12,939 nucleotides of DNA. Source: DASUFI01 sp036274635. Its GTDB lineage: Bacteria > Planctomycetota > B15-G4. Numbering within the stretch: the stretch's first letter is position 1; the number at the start of each line of letters is the position of its first letter. A program made the position numbers and the translations under genes. This document shows, in pieces, positions 5,879 through 12,939 of the stretch. The notes under the pieces were generated by a model. It was not told where the DNA came from. It was given only the letters and a program-made list of their open reading frames with translations, and ran no database searches. The stretch covers positions 1 through 12,939 of the forward strand of contig DASUFI010000068.1 of the NCBI GenBank assembly GCA_036274635.1. The letters are read 5' to 3'.

Positions 5879-7368
5879 CGGAAGTTCACCAGGCGCTCGT
5901 ACTTCAGCCCCTTGCACAGCGGGCAGGGCACCTGCACGACCTCGTTCTTCTCGTTGAGCCCCTCCACGCTGCCGACGGCGTTGCACTGCCGGCAGTTGCG
6001 CGGCTTGGCGCGCAGGATGGTGAGGTGCGCGTCCTTGCAGAACTCGGCGTAGTAGGCCGTGAGCCAGCGCACGCGGTCGTCGGTCGGGGCCGAGTCCCAC
6101 CACTGGTCGGGCGTGATGCCTTCCTGCAGGTCGCGGGCGGAGGCCGACTTCTGGGCGCGCTTCTTGGCCTCCTCCTCGCGCTTCTTGAGCACGTCCTCGA
6201 TGCGCTGCTGCAGGTCGTCCGGGTTGGCCGGCGCGGCCGCGGCGTCGCCCGCGCCGCCGTCGTCGTCGCTGCCGATCCAGTTGAGCGCGCGGTCCTCGCC
6301 CAGGATGAACGTGCCGGTGCCGTAGCCGTAGGTGCGCACGGAGCCGCCGCTGCGGTTCTTCCACAGCTCCTCGATGGCCGGCTCGCCCATGTGGTAGGTC
6401 TCGGCGAGGCGCTTCACGATGGCCGGGTGCACGCCGTCCTCGAGCAGCTCCATCGCGCCGCCGATGGTCATGCCGTCCTGGCGCGCCACCTCGCCGATGG
6501 TCTTGTTGAGGAAGCTGAAGTAGTCCGAGATGACCGTGGACGCGTAGTGCTCCTGGCGCTGGCGTCCGATGTCGCCCTCGAGCAGGGTCAGGTCGCCGAG
6601 CTGGCGGCTGTGCGGGTAGCGCTCGCGGAAGTCCTGCACGGCGAGCAGCGCCTCGTCGTACTGCTTCTTGTAGAGGCGGTTGCGGATGTCGTCGATCTCG
6701 GCCGTCTCCGCGCGGTCCTCGATCTTCACGCCCAGGCGCTCGATGCGCTGGGCGATGAGGTCGGGCTTGAGGCGCGCGTCCATGGTGCGCGCGGACTCGT
6801 AGTGGTCGCGCGCCAGCTCGTACAGGCCCGCCCCCTCGCAGGCCACGGCCATCTGGAAGTGGCCGGCCGCGTCGACGGGCGTGCCGAGGTCGGCCTGGAT
6901 GACGGCGTACAGCTCCTCGGGCGGGTAGATGCTCAAGCCCTCGGCCTTGCCCGGCTCCACGCTGTGCACGTACTGCCGCGGGAAGCTGTCCGTGCCCGAG
7001 CGCCGGCGCAGCGTGTAGCTGTCCGCCTTGCCGCCCTCGACCAGCAGGCCGGTCTCGGTGGTGCCGTTCTTCATGACCAGGTGCACCACGTTCACGAGGT
7101 AGGGCTGCACCTCGTCGCCCGTGAAGCCGCGCTCGGCCTTGATGCGCTTGACCTCCTCGGGCGGCAGGTGCTCCCAGCGCAGGCTGACCTCGCCGCCGGT
7201 GTCCACGCGGTGCAGGCGGAAGCCCGTGGCCTCGTCGAACTGCACGATGTCGCCGTGCAGCAGCGTGCCGTCCTTGAGGCGCACGATCTCGGCCGCGGCC
7301 CGCGGCGCGAGCGCGGCGGCCAGGCACAGGACGGCGAGCAATCGCAGACGGAGCATGGAACCCGGCAT
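5875..7368 (-). CDS. Exported protein with tandem SHD1/Sm-like repeats and C-terminal zinc ribbon
   Basis: A 497-residue protein that I do not recognise as a named family. It has a Sec-type signal peptide (1-26, ending in AAA). Two similar beta-rich segments follow: residues 28-76 (IVRLKDGTLLHGDIVQFDEA, WEHLPPEEV) and 94-139 (VVHLVMKNGTTETGLLVEGG, then SVEPG). These resemble SHD1/Sm-like barrels seen in exported planctomycete proteins. The middle (about 150-350) is helical and TPR-like (YDEALLAVQDFRERYP). An acidic low-complexity stretch and a charged, coiled-coil-like stretch lie at 368-415. Near the end is a zinc-ribbon pattern with two CxxC pairs: Cys459/Cys462 (CRQCNAVG) and Cys482/Cys485 (CPLCKG), much like the DnaJ zinc centre. 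The ATG at 7368 has GGAG 10 bases upstream; a second ATG at 7356 is possible. It begins 1 base after the preceding pseudopilin gene. A structural or chaperone-like role is only a guess. Confidence 0.65.
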   Translation of the reverse strand: MPGSMLRLRLLAVLCLAAALAPRAAAEIVRLKDGTLLHGDIVQFDEATGFRLHRVDTGGEVSLRWEHLPPEEVKRIKAERGFTGDEVQPYLVNVVHLVMKNGTTETGLLVEGGKADSYTLRRRSGTDSFPRQYVHSVEPGKAEGLSIYPPEELYAVIQADLGTPVDAAGHFQMAVACEGAGLYELARDHYESARTMDARLKPDLIAQRIERLGVKIEDRAETAEIDDIRNRLYKKQYDEALLAVQDFRERYPHSRQLGDLTLLEGDIGRQRQEHYASTVISDYFSFLNKTIGEVARQDGMTIGGAMELLEDGVHPAIVKRLAETYHMGEPAIEELWKNRSGGSVRTYGYGTGTFILGEDRALNWIGSDDDGGAGDAAAAPANPDDLQQRIEDVLKKREEEAKKRAQKSASARDLQEGITPDQWWDSAPTDDRVRWLTAYYAEFCKDAHLTILRAKPRNCRQCNAVGSVEGLNEKNEVVQVPCPLCKGLKYERLVNFR

Positions 7369-7369
7369 T

Positions 7370-7843
7370 CTAGGGTTTCTCCGGGGCGGCGCGAGTGCGC
7401 GCCTCGCGCAGGCGCAGCACCTCCTGGTCGGGCGCGGGGCCCTCGGCCAGCACGGCGCGCACGGGCCGCGCCGGCTGCAGGCCGGCCTGCGTGCCGGCCA
7501 GGCGGATCTCGGCCACCAGCGGCTCCACGCCGCGCGGCGGCAGGAAGTGCACCGCGCACCAGGTGCCGTCGGGCAGGCGCAGCGCCGGCACGTCGGCGTA
7601 GTCCTCGCCGTTGGCCGCGCGGTGGCCGCCCGCGGCGACCTCGCGCTGCACGCGCGCGATGACGTCGTCGATCTGGCGCGTGGCGCGCCCGGCCTGCAGG
7701 CCCTCGCGGTGCAGCGCCAGCGCCGTGGTCATCAGCGCCAGGATGCCGGTGACTCCGGTGAGGAAGACGAACAGCGCCACGAGCACTTCGATGAGCGTGA
7801 AGGCGCGCGCGCCGCGGCTGCCGACCTCGAGCCGCCGCCTCAT
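7370..7843 (-). CDS. GspI/PilV-like minor pseudopilin
   Basis: A 157-residue protein with a type IV prepilin N-terminus: a basic leader MRRRLEVGSRGARA, then FTLIEVLVALFVFLTG, with Glu19 at position +5 of the mature protein. Processing by prepilin peptidase would fall between Ala14 and Phe15; alanine at -1 instead of glycine is tolerated in this class. The hydrophobic helix continues to about residue 42. The rest is a small alpha/beta head, with a sequence such as LPDGTWCAVHFLPPRGVEP. The size and position after a larger GspJ-like protein suggest the GspI/PilV role, a minor subunit at the tip of a type II secretion or type IV pilus-like fibre. The ATG overlaps the preceding stop as ATGA. The prepilin call is firm; the I/V subtype is inferred from order and size. 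Confidence 0.8.
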   Translation of the reverse strand: MRRRLEVGSRGARAFTLIEVLVALFVFLTGVTGILALMTTALALHREGLQAGRATRQIDDVIARVQREVAAGGHRAANGEDYADVPALRLPDGTWCAVHFLPPRGVEPLVAEIRLAGTQAGLQPARPVRAVLAEGPAPDQEVLRLREARTRAAPEKP

Positions 7844-8943
7844 GGCGACGCTCCTTCCACCAGCAGCTCGCGACCGGCCTGCAGGGCCAGCACGCGCCGG
7901 AAGGTGCGGCCGGTGCGCACGCGCGCGCCCTCGCCGTGCACCGCCGCCACCGTCCCGCGCGCGCCGCGCTGCACCTGCAGCGTGCGGCCGTCGATGCCGG
8001 TCACCGCCATCCACTCGTCGTCGACGAGCACGTGATCGGGCGCCTCCTCGTCGCGCAGGAAGGCAGGGTCCGCCACCGTGATCACCTTGGCCTCGGGCCC
8101 GACGGCATCGGCCAGGCTGCCGGCGCTGGCGGCGCCCTGCGCGCGGTCGAGCACCAGCGTCAGGCGCACGAGGCGCGGCCAGATGTCGTCGCTGGGGTCG
8201 GCCCACGAGCCCGGTCCGACACCGAAGGGGAAGTCCGGGTCGGCCGGCGGGAGGACGCCGCGCGTGCTGTCCCAGGCCGTGAAGGCCCCGCCCTCCGCGG
8301 TCCAGTCCGTCGTGCCCGGGCCCCAGAACTGCACGCCGAAGAAGAGCACGTCGTCGGCCGCGGGGACGGCGTCGGCCAGCAGGCGGTCCTTCTGCTCGGC
8401 CAGCGACGGCTCCAGCAGCGAGCGCTCGCCGCCGGCGGGCATGCGCACGGCGCGCAGGAGCGCGGGCAGCGGCGCGTCCTTGCGGCGGCCCAGCGTGTAG
8501 AGCGACTCGGCCAGGCCGCCGGTCGGCCGCAGGCCGGCCGGGTCGCGCGGCGCGAGGCCGGTCACGCTGTCCTGGCCACCGGCCGCGTCGCCGGCGCGCG
8601 CCAGCCACTCCAGCGTGGACTGCTCGTGGCACAGGCGCGTGAAGCGCAGCAGCGGGAGGCGGCGCTCGGGCTCGCCGTCGCGGTCGTCGTCCTCGGGGCG
8701 CCAGGTGCACAGGAGCGCAGCGGGCACGCCGGCGCCCGCGGTGCCGGCCCAGGCGTCGCGCAGGTCGGCGGCCAGCAGCTCGAAGGCGGCGTTGGCGCGG
8801 TCGGAGAGCTCGCGGTTGCGCTCACCCGTGGACCACACGTCCATGGCGCTGCGCACCATCTGGAAGAGCAGCACGCCCAGCACCGAGAACAGCGCCGCGG
8901 CGGCCAGCAGCTCGAGCAGGGTGAAGCCGCGCTGGCGCCTCAT
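7840..8943 (-). CDS. GspJ/PilW-like minor pseudopilin with an added C-terminal module
   Basis: A 367-residue protein with an excellent prepilin leader: MRRQRG then FTLLELLAAAALFSVLGVLL, cleavage predicted between Gly6 and Phe7, and Glu11 at +5. This is followed by the helix typical of GspJ/PilW (NRELSDRANAAFELLAADLR, about 43-62). It should sit at the tip of a pseudopilus and interact with the GspI- and GspK-like neighbours. It is long for GspJ (usually about 200 residues). The extra C-terminal part (284-347) is a small module with LVDDEWMAVTGIDG, LQVQRGARGT and VHGEGA that also recurs in the giant protein encoded just upstream. The head contains a phrase, VQFWGPGTTDW, and a C-terminal VRLTLVLDRA strand consistent with the family. 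It overlaps both neighbours by 4 bases (ATGA). Family confidence is good; the module's function is unknown. Confidence 0.8.
   Translation of the reverse strand: MRRQRGFTLLELLAAAALFSVLGVLLFQMVRSAMDVWSTGERNRELSDRANAAFELLAADLRDAWAGTAGAGVPAALLCTWRPEDDDRDGEPERRLPLLRFTRLCHEQSTLEWLARAGDAAGGQDSVTGLAPRDPAGLRPTGGLAESLYTLGRRKDAPLPALLRAVRMPAGGERSLLEPSLAEQKDRLLADAVPAADDVLFFGVQFWGPGTTDWTAEGGAFTAWDSTRGVLPPADPDFPFGVGPGSWADPSDDIWPRLVRLTLVLDRAQGAASAGSLADAVGPEAKVITVADPAFLRDEEAPDHVLVDDEWMAVTGIDGRTLQVQRGARGTVAAVHGEGARVRTGRTFRRVLALQAGRELLVEGASP
7903..8094 (-). repeat. GEE/RGxxGT module copy 5 (in the GspJ-like pseudopilin)
   Basis: This protein-level repeat covers residues 284-347 of the GspJ-like protein. It has the order: strand KVITVADPAFL, then VLVDDEWMAVTGIDG, then LQVQRGARGT, then VHGEGARVRT. 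The same order of elements occurs four times in the giant protein encoded upstream (copies 1-4). Here DDE replaces the GEE of the other copies. The similarity is in protein sequence only; I see no long DNA identity. Confidence 0.55.
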
Positions 8944-11900
8944 CGGCCCTCCTCGTGCTCGAAGACGACCGTGGGCTGCACGTGTCCGATGACGACGTTC
9001 TCCACCTCGGGCGCCAGCTTCCAGCCGCCGGCGGCGAAGGTGCGCGGATCGAAGGCGCCCGGCCGCCAGCGCGCGAAGAACCACAGGTCCATGCGGTCCG
9101 CCTGGCGGAAGAGCGGGCCGCCGAGGCGCACCTCGCCGGCGGCGCCGCCGTCGGTGAAGGACAGGACGCGCGGGTCGGTGGCCGGGTCGGCGTGCGGCGA
9201 GACGAGGCCGTCGGGCACGACGCGCAGGTCGAGGCCCACGAGCGGATCGGGCAGCCGCGCCGTGACGGCCAGCTCGGTGAAGGCCGCGCCGGGCGCGCGC
9301 ACGACGAGCGGCAGCGCCTCGCTCTCGGGCGCGTCCTCGCCCAGCAGCGCGAGGTCGCGGTAGCGCGCGGGCATCCAGCGCACGAGCGAGCCGGCGTCGT
9401 GGCGCTCCGGCTGCGTGCCGAAGCGCCCGCGCAGCAGGCCCTCCTGCAGCAGCCGCCCGCCGCCGCGGCGCACGGGCATGAGCAGGTCGTTGCCGTCCTT
9501 GCCGTCGTAGGCGACCAGCTCCTCGCCCAGCAGCAGCAGGCCCTCGGGCGGGAAGGCCGAGGCGTCGGCCAGCGGCAGGCGCGCGGCCGCCTCGTCCAGC
9601 GACGCGGCCAGCGGCGCCACGGGCCAGAAGGTGAGTGGCTGGCAGGTCTCGCCGGCCTGGTGGTAGGCGCGCGCCGTGCCGTACATGCCGCGCGCGGTGA
9701 TGAAGACGTGGCCCGTGTCCACCGGGTCCAGGCCCGCGTAGCCCAGGATCTCCTCGCCCAGCAGCATGAGGCCGCCGGCCTGCGGCCACTGCGAGAGCAC
9801 CTCGAGGGCGTCGGCGCCCAGCAAGGTGTCGTGTCGGCGCACGTGCGGGAACTGCACGTCCTCCACGCCCAGGCGCAGCTGCCGGTCCTCGTCGAACTTC
9901 AGCTCCTCCACCAGCACGTAGCGGCCGTTGCCGGGCAGCATCGGGCCCGGTGCCGGCGGCCGGTAGAAGCGCAGCTCGTCGATGATCGCCGAGCCGTCCG
10001 AGCGCCGCCCGGACCAGTCCTCGCCGAGGTGGAAGGCGGTCGGCGGCCCGACGGGCAGCTCGCCCGAGGGCGAGCACACCATGCGCGTGATGAGCCGCGC
10101 GTCGGCGTTCAGCTCGCGCACTTCCTTCTCGGACTTGTCGTCGCCCTTGAACATCTGCGCCAGGTCGAGCCGCCCGGTGGCGTAGTTGTCCTCGCTGGTC
10201 GAGTCCGTCTGCGCGAAGGTGTCCACCACCGCGTCGCGCAGGCCCACGAGGGCCCAGCTGGTCCACTCGCTGTCGATGGTCGAGGCGTAGTTGACGCGGT
10301 GCCACTCCTTGTTGCCAGCGGGCGAGACCAGCGTGACGCTGTCGCCGCGCCCCGGCAGGCCGGCGAAGGCGTCCCAGCCATCGATGTGCCAGCCGCCCAG
10401 CAGCAGCGTCGGCAGCGCCGAGGCGCCGGCGGCGTGGCGGTTGGAGAGGGTGCCGTCCTGCGCGCGGAAGTCGAGCGCGTCGTTGAAGGCGTCCAGCGTG
10501 TCCTGCGACACCGACGTGCCGGTGGGGTTCCACAGGCCGCCGTCCACGACCAGCTGCAGCATGTCGTTCACCTTGTCGCCGTCGTCGCAGACCAGCGCCT
10601 GCGCCGTGGCGGTGTTCCAGCGCACCCACTCGGTGGCGCCGTCGCCGTCGGCGAAGTCCAGGTCCACCTGCAGCAGCGGGCCGTGGTCGGGCAGCGGCGT
10701 GGCCGCGCCCGTGTTGCCGTTCGGGTGGAAGCCCGTGTAGAGGTCGTTGCCCGAGACGTGCACGGAGATGGGGATGACCAGCACGCGCGGGTTCAACGGC
10801 AGGCCCTGGATGGCGCCGGTGAGCGCCGCGTCGAAGGTGGTCACGAACTCGCGCGCATCCGTCCAGCGCGTCGAGCCGCCCTGCACGGAGACGATGGCGG
10901 CCTGGGACTGCAGGTCGGAGGGCGCGCCGCCCACGGCCGCGGGGATGCCGGCCGCGTTGCGCGCGCAGCCCGTGAGCTGCGTGCCGTCGAAGCCCGAGTA
11001 CTTCACCACCTCCGCGCCGCCGAGCCAGCCACCGTCGGTCTTGGCGCCCATCTGCAGCGTGGTGCCGGGCGAGCCGAGCGGCGAGAAGCTGGCGCCCGTG
11101 ACGACGCTGCCGCCGTAGTCGCAGAAGACGATGGCGTAGCCGCCGCCCGTGGAGAAGGTGTCCTGCTCCAGCGTGACCGAGCCCGTCGCGCGCACGGGCA
11201 GCGTGGTGCCGGTGGCCGTGAGGCCCGTGCCGATGGGGAACGTGAGCGGCACTCCGCCGCCCCCCACGGGCGTGAAGGTCATGCTGATCTCGTCGGTGAG
11301 GCGCGTGGGATCCAGCTCGGCCACGGCCCACTTGCCCAGCCCGCTGCCCAGCGTGCCGTTGCCGCGGCTGGCCTGCGTGCTGGCCAGCGGCCGCGACCAG
11401 CCCACCAGCTCCACCAGCTCGCTGGCCGGGTGATCGAGGGCCATGGTCCCGCGCCGCCCGCGGCCGCCGAAGGGATCCGAGGAGCCGGCCGAGCGCACGT
11501 TGAAGACCCCGTCCTCCTTGCCGGTGTACTCCATGATCTCCTCGCCGACGCGCAGCGCGCCGCGCTCGGGGAAGCCGGCCGTGCTCTCCACCTTGACCTT
11601 GGTCTCGACGCGGTAGCCCGACACGCCCTCGCCCGCGCCGGAGCTGGCGGGCAGGTCGTCGGTGAGCGCGGTCGTGAAGGAGCGGTGGCCACGCGGCACG
11701 CCGTCCACGAAGAGCGCCAGGTCGCGGTCGCGCGCGCCGCCGACGAGCGCCAGCACGTGGTAGGGCACGCCCACGCGCAGCGGCAGCCCGTCGTCGAAGG
11801 CGTAGCGGATCTCGCCCGCGGGCGGCCCGTGGCCCGCCGGCATCCGGGCCTCGAAGTCCTTGATGGCCGTGTCGTCCACGCGCAGGACGAGCTGGCGGTC

Positions 11901-12939
11901 CTGCATGGCGATGAGCACGCGGTCCTCGACCTCGGACACGCCCGCGTCGAGCAGCACCGTCTCGGCGTCCACGTCGTGCAGCTCGAACCAGAACTCCACG
12001 GCGAAGGTGCCCAGCAGGCCCTGCACGTCGGCCAGCGCGGGGCGCAGCGTGGAGAGAGGCAGCTGCACGGGCGCGTCGCGCGTGTCCCAGCCGCGCGGCC
12101 CGTTGCCGGCGAGGCCGGCGGCCACCTCGTCGAAGTGCAGCGTGTCCGGCAGCGCGCTGCGCACCGGCGCGGGGGCGGCCCAGCTGCCGGCGCCGTCGAG
12201 CGACGCGCCCGGCCGCCCGTAGAGCAGCGCGCTGGCGCGGTCCGGCGGGCCGCGCGTGGCATAGGCCTCCGCGAGCCGGTCCTCCGGCGTGCTGGCCTGC
12301 GCCGCCGCGCGCGCCGGGCCGTAGACCGTGGCCGCCGGCGAGGTGCCGCGCGCGTCGAGCGCCTCGGGAAAGGTCTCCCAGCCGCGCGCGCCGCCCTCGC
12401 TGGCCTCGAGCAGGTCGCGCTGGCTGTCGAGGCGCCGCGCGCTCTCGCCCTCCACGCCCGGCGAGACGATCTCGCGCACGCGCGCGCGGGCCTGCTCCTT
12501 GCCGTTGGGCAGGTTGCGCGCGGCGGCGGCCTCGATGGCGAAGACGCCGCGCGACTCGTAGCTGAAGGGCGCGGTGCCGCCCTCGATCTGCGCGTCGCAG
12601 GGGTCGAGCGCGTTGCGCAGCACGACGTCGCGCTGCACGTCGTCCAGCAGGCCGTCGGCAACGGCCGCGTCCAGCGCCCCGCGCAGGTCTTCGGGGCTGC
12701 CCAGCGAGAGCGGCCGCAGCCGGCCGGCGAGGGCCTCGGCCGTCGAGCGCGCCAGGCGGTGCCCGCTGCGGCGCGCGACCACGCCCGTGAGCAGCGCCGA
12801 CAGCTGGCGCGCGTCCATGTCGCCCGGCTGCACGTGGCGCGCGTCCAGCTCGTCCAGCGCGGCGCGCAGGTCGAGCGCGCTGCAGGCGCCGCCCTTCACC
12901 AGCGGGTCCAGCGCCTGCTGCGCGCGGCCCGCGTCGAGG
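8940..12939 (-). CDS. Giant GspK-like/LamG-like exported protein (5' end off the window)
   Basis: At least 1,332 codons are visible. The frame is still open at the right edge, so the true start lies outside; a GTG at 12899 exists, but the sequence before it (LDAGRAQQALDPL) reads as protein. Numbering here starts at that GTG. Residues 1-150 resemble the end of a GspK-type minor pseudopilin: MDARQLSALLTGV (28-40), LRPLSLGSPEDLRGAL (61-76), and SYESRGVFAIEAAAARNLPN (113-132). Residues about 255-415 look like a LamG/concanavalin-type domain (AVEFWFELHDV, LALFVDGVPRG). A second such fold may end at AIIDELRFYRPP (981-992). A GEE/RGxxGT module occurs near 447-501, 620-667, 1041-1100 and 1105-1177. 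The stop overlaps the GspJ-like start (ATGA). A surface-exposed or tip-located binding role is plausible but inferred. The GspK link is moderate, since the prepilin leader is not visible. Confidence 0.65.
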   Translation of the reverse strand, partial: LDAGRAQQALDPLVKGGACSALDLRAALDELDARHVQPGDMDARQLSALLTGVVARRSGHRLARSTAEALAGRLRPLSLGSPEDLRGALDAAVADGLLDDVQRDVVLRNALDPCDAQIEGGTAPFSYESRGVFAIEAAAARNLPNGKEQARARVREIVSPGVEGESARRLDSQRDLLEASEGGARGWETFPEALDARGTSPAATVYGPARAAAQASTPEDRLAEAYATRGPPDRASALLYGRPGASLDGAGSWAAPAPVRSALPDTLHFDEVAAGLAGNGPRGWDTRDAPVQLPLSTLRPALADVQGLLGTFAVEFWFELHDVDAETVLLDAGVSEVEDRVLIAMQDRQLVLRVDDTAIKDFEARMPAGHGPPAGEIRYAFDDGLPLRVGVPYHVLALVGGARDRDLALFVDGVPRGHRSFTTALTDDLPASSGAGEGVSGYRVETKVKVESTAGFPERGALRVGEEIMEYTGKEDGVFNVRSAGSSDPFGGRGRRGTMALDHPASELVELVGWSRPLASTQASRGNGTLGSGLGKWAVAELDPTRLTDEISMTFTPVGGGGVPLTFPIGTGLTATGTTLPVRATGSVTLEQDTFSTGGGYAIVFCDYGGSVVTGASFSPLGSPGTTLQMGAKTDGGWLGGAEVVKYSGFDGTQLTGCARNAAGIPAAVGGAPSDLQSQAAIVSVQGGSTRWTDAREFVTTFDAALTGAIQGLPLNPRVLVIPISVHVSGNDLYTGFHPNGNTGAATPLPDHGPLLQVDLDFADGDGATEWVRWNTATAQALVCDDGDKVNDMLQLVVDGGLWNPTGTSVSQDTLDAFNDALDFRAQDGTLSNRHAAGASALPTLLLGGWHIDGWDAFAGLPGRGDSVTLVSPAGNKEWHRVNYASTIDSEWTSWALVGLRDAVVDTFAQTDSTSEDNYATGRLDLAQMFKGDDKSEKEVRELNADARLITRMVCSPSGELPVGPPTAFHLGEDWSGRRSDGSAIIDELRFYRPPAPGPMLPGNGRYVLVEELKFDEDRQLRLGVEDVQFPHVRRHDTLLGADALEVLSQWPQAGGLMLLGEEILGYAGLDPVDTGHVFITARGMYGTARAYHQAGETCQPLTFWPVAPLAASLDEAAARLPLADASAFPPEGLLLLGEELVAYDGKDGNDLLMPVRRGGGRLLQEGLLRGRFGTQPERHDAGSLVRWMPARYRDLALLGEDAPESEALPLVVRAPGAAFTELAVTARLPDPLVGLDLRVVPDGLVSPHADPATDPRVLSFTDGGAAGEVRLGGPLFRQADRMDLWFFARWRPGAFDPRTFAAGGWKLAPEVENVVIGHVQPTVVFEHEEGR
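9369..9587 (-). repeat. GEE/RGxxGT module copy 4 (giant protein)
   Basis: Residues 1105-1177 of the giant protein: LPLADASAFPPEGLLLLGEE, LVAYDGKDGNDLLMPVRRGG, GLLRGRFGTQPERHDAGSLV. It has the full pattern with a short insert between the first RG and the RGRFGT part. Together with copy 3 it forms a tandem array near the C-terminus. Confidence 0.55.
9600..9779 (-). repeat. GEE/RGxxGT module copy 3 (giant protein)
   Basis: Residues 1041-1100 of the giant protein: GGLMLLGEEILGYAGLD, then HVFITARGMYGTARAYHQAG. All elements are present, including ARGxxGT, a histidine and a closing AG. It lies immediately before copy 4, so the two form a tandem pair. Confidence 0.55.
10899..11042 (-). repeat. GEE/RGxxGT module copy 2, degenerate (giant protein)
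   Basis: Residues 620-667 of the giant protein: SPGTTLQMGAKTDGGWLGGA, then EVVKYSGFDGTQLTGCARNA. It keeps the G-x-E-V-x-x-Y-x-G-x-D pattern and the following strand, but the RGxxGT and His-Ala-Gly parts are replaced by ARNAAGIPAAVGG. This is the least certain copy and could be chance resemblance. Confidence 0.3.
11397..11561 (-). repeat. GEE/RGxxGT module copy 1 (giant protein)
   Basis: Residues 447-501 of the giant protein, directly after the LamG-like domain. The elements are VESTAGFPERGALRVGEEIM, EYTGKEDGVFNV, GRRGTMALDHPAS and VELVGW. It shares the order G-x-L-x-x-GEE-I-x-x-Y-x-G, a hydrophobic V strand, R-G-T and a His/Ala tail with the other copies. It has a Gly/Ser-rich insert between the strand and RGT. 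Confidence 0.5.

Noticed and set aside
5879..7327. Apparent N-terminal extension of the exported isomerase reaching far upstream
   Set aside because: This stretch is a shadow frame of the zinc-ribbon protein. The GTG at 5878 opens directly onto a signal peptide and overlaps the previous stop by four bases.
6025..7662. Plus-strand open frame opposite the zinc-ribbon protein and the GspI-like gene
   Set aside because: It spans the junction of two clear minus-strand genes and has the low-complexity composition of an antisense shadow.
8944..11331. Long extension of the GspJ-like frame upstream into the giant gene
   Set aside because: The product is Arg/Ala/Gly-rich shadow sequence. The ATG at 8943 starts a perfect prepilin leader and is coupled to the giant gene's stop.
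12897..12899. GTG as the true start of the giant protein
   Set aside because: The frame is open to the window edge, upstream codons read as protein, and no signal peptide or prepilin leader follows the GTG although the neighbouring genes imply export.
1..12939. CRISPR array, tRNA, rRNA, insertion sequence or defence system
   Set aside because: I found no regular spaced DNA repeats, cloverleaf-like sequence, transposase, terminal inverted repeats or recognisable defence proteins.

Overview
The window is very GC-rich, with gene after gene overlapping or nearly touching, and no mobile element, tRNA, rRNA or CRISPR array that I can see. The gene mix fits a Gram-negative-type bacterium with a large exported proteome: lipoproteins, type II secretion/type IV pilus-like pseudopilins, envelope chaperones, and exported proteins with SHD1-like and LamG-like folds. 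A planctomycete or a similar high-GC deep-branching or environmental lineage is my best guess. This is inferred from protein style only and I hold it loosely.

Layout. Positions 1-123 (minus strand) hold the start of a lipoprotein gene that runs off the left edge. A 123-base gap separates it from a divergent plus-strand cluster at 247-2337: ndk (nucleoside diphosphate kinase), a TPR-type lipoprotein, rnpA (RNase P protein) and yidD (membrane-insertion helper). Neighbours in this cluster overlap by about 30 bases or sit 3 bases apart, so they are probably one transcript. rpmH, the usual upstream partner of rnpA, is absent, and yidC does not follow yidD.

The plus-strand cluster converges on a seven-gene minus-strand operon filling 2371-12939. 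In transcription order it encodes a very large GspK-like/LamG-like protein (start off the window), a GspJ/PilW-like pseudopilin, a GspI/PilV-like pseudopilin, an exported protein with SHD1-like repeats and a zinc ribbon, an exported parvulin/SurA-like isomerase, ScpB, and a membrane-anchored PpiD/SurA-like chaperone. Five of the six junctions are 4-base ATGA or GTGA overlaps and the sixth is a 1-base gap, which strongly suggests translational coupling. A GC-rich hairpin sits at the convergence point (2358-2387).

How the genes may work together (inference): the three leading genes look like the minor-pseudopilin tip of a secretion or surface-assembly system, and the exported foldases behind them could service its products. 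ScpB is a cytosolic chromosome-condensation factor that appears to be carried along. The most unusual feature is a small GEE/RGxxGT-type module that recurs four times in the giant protein and once at the C-terminus of the GspJ-like pseudopilin.
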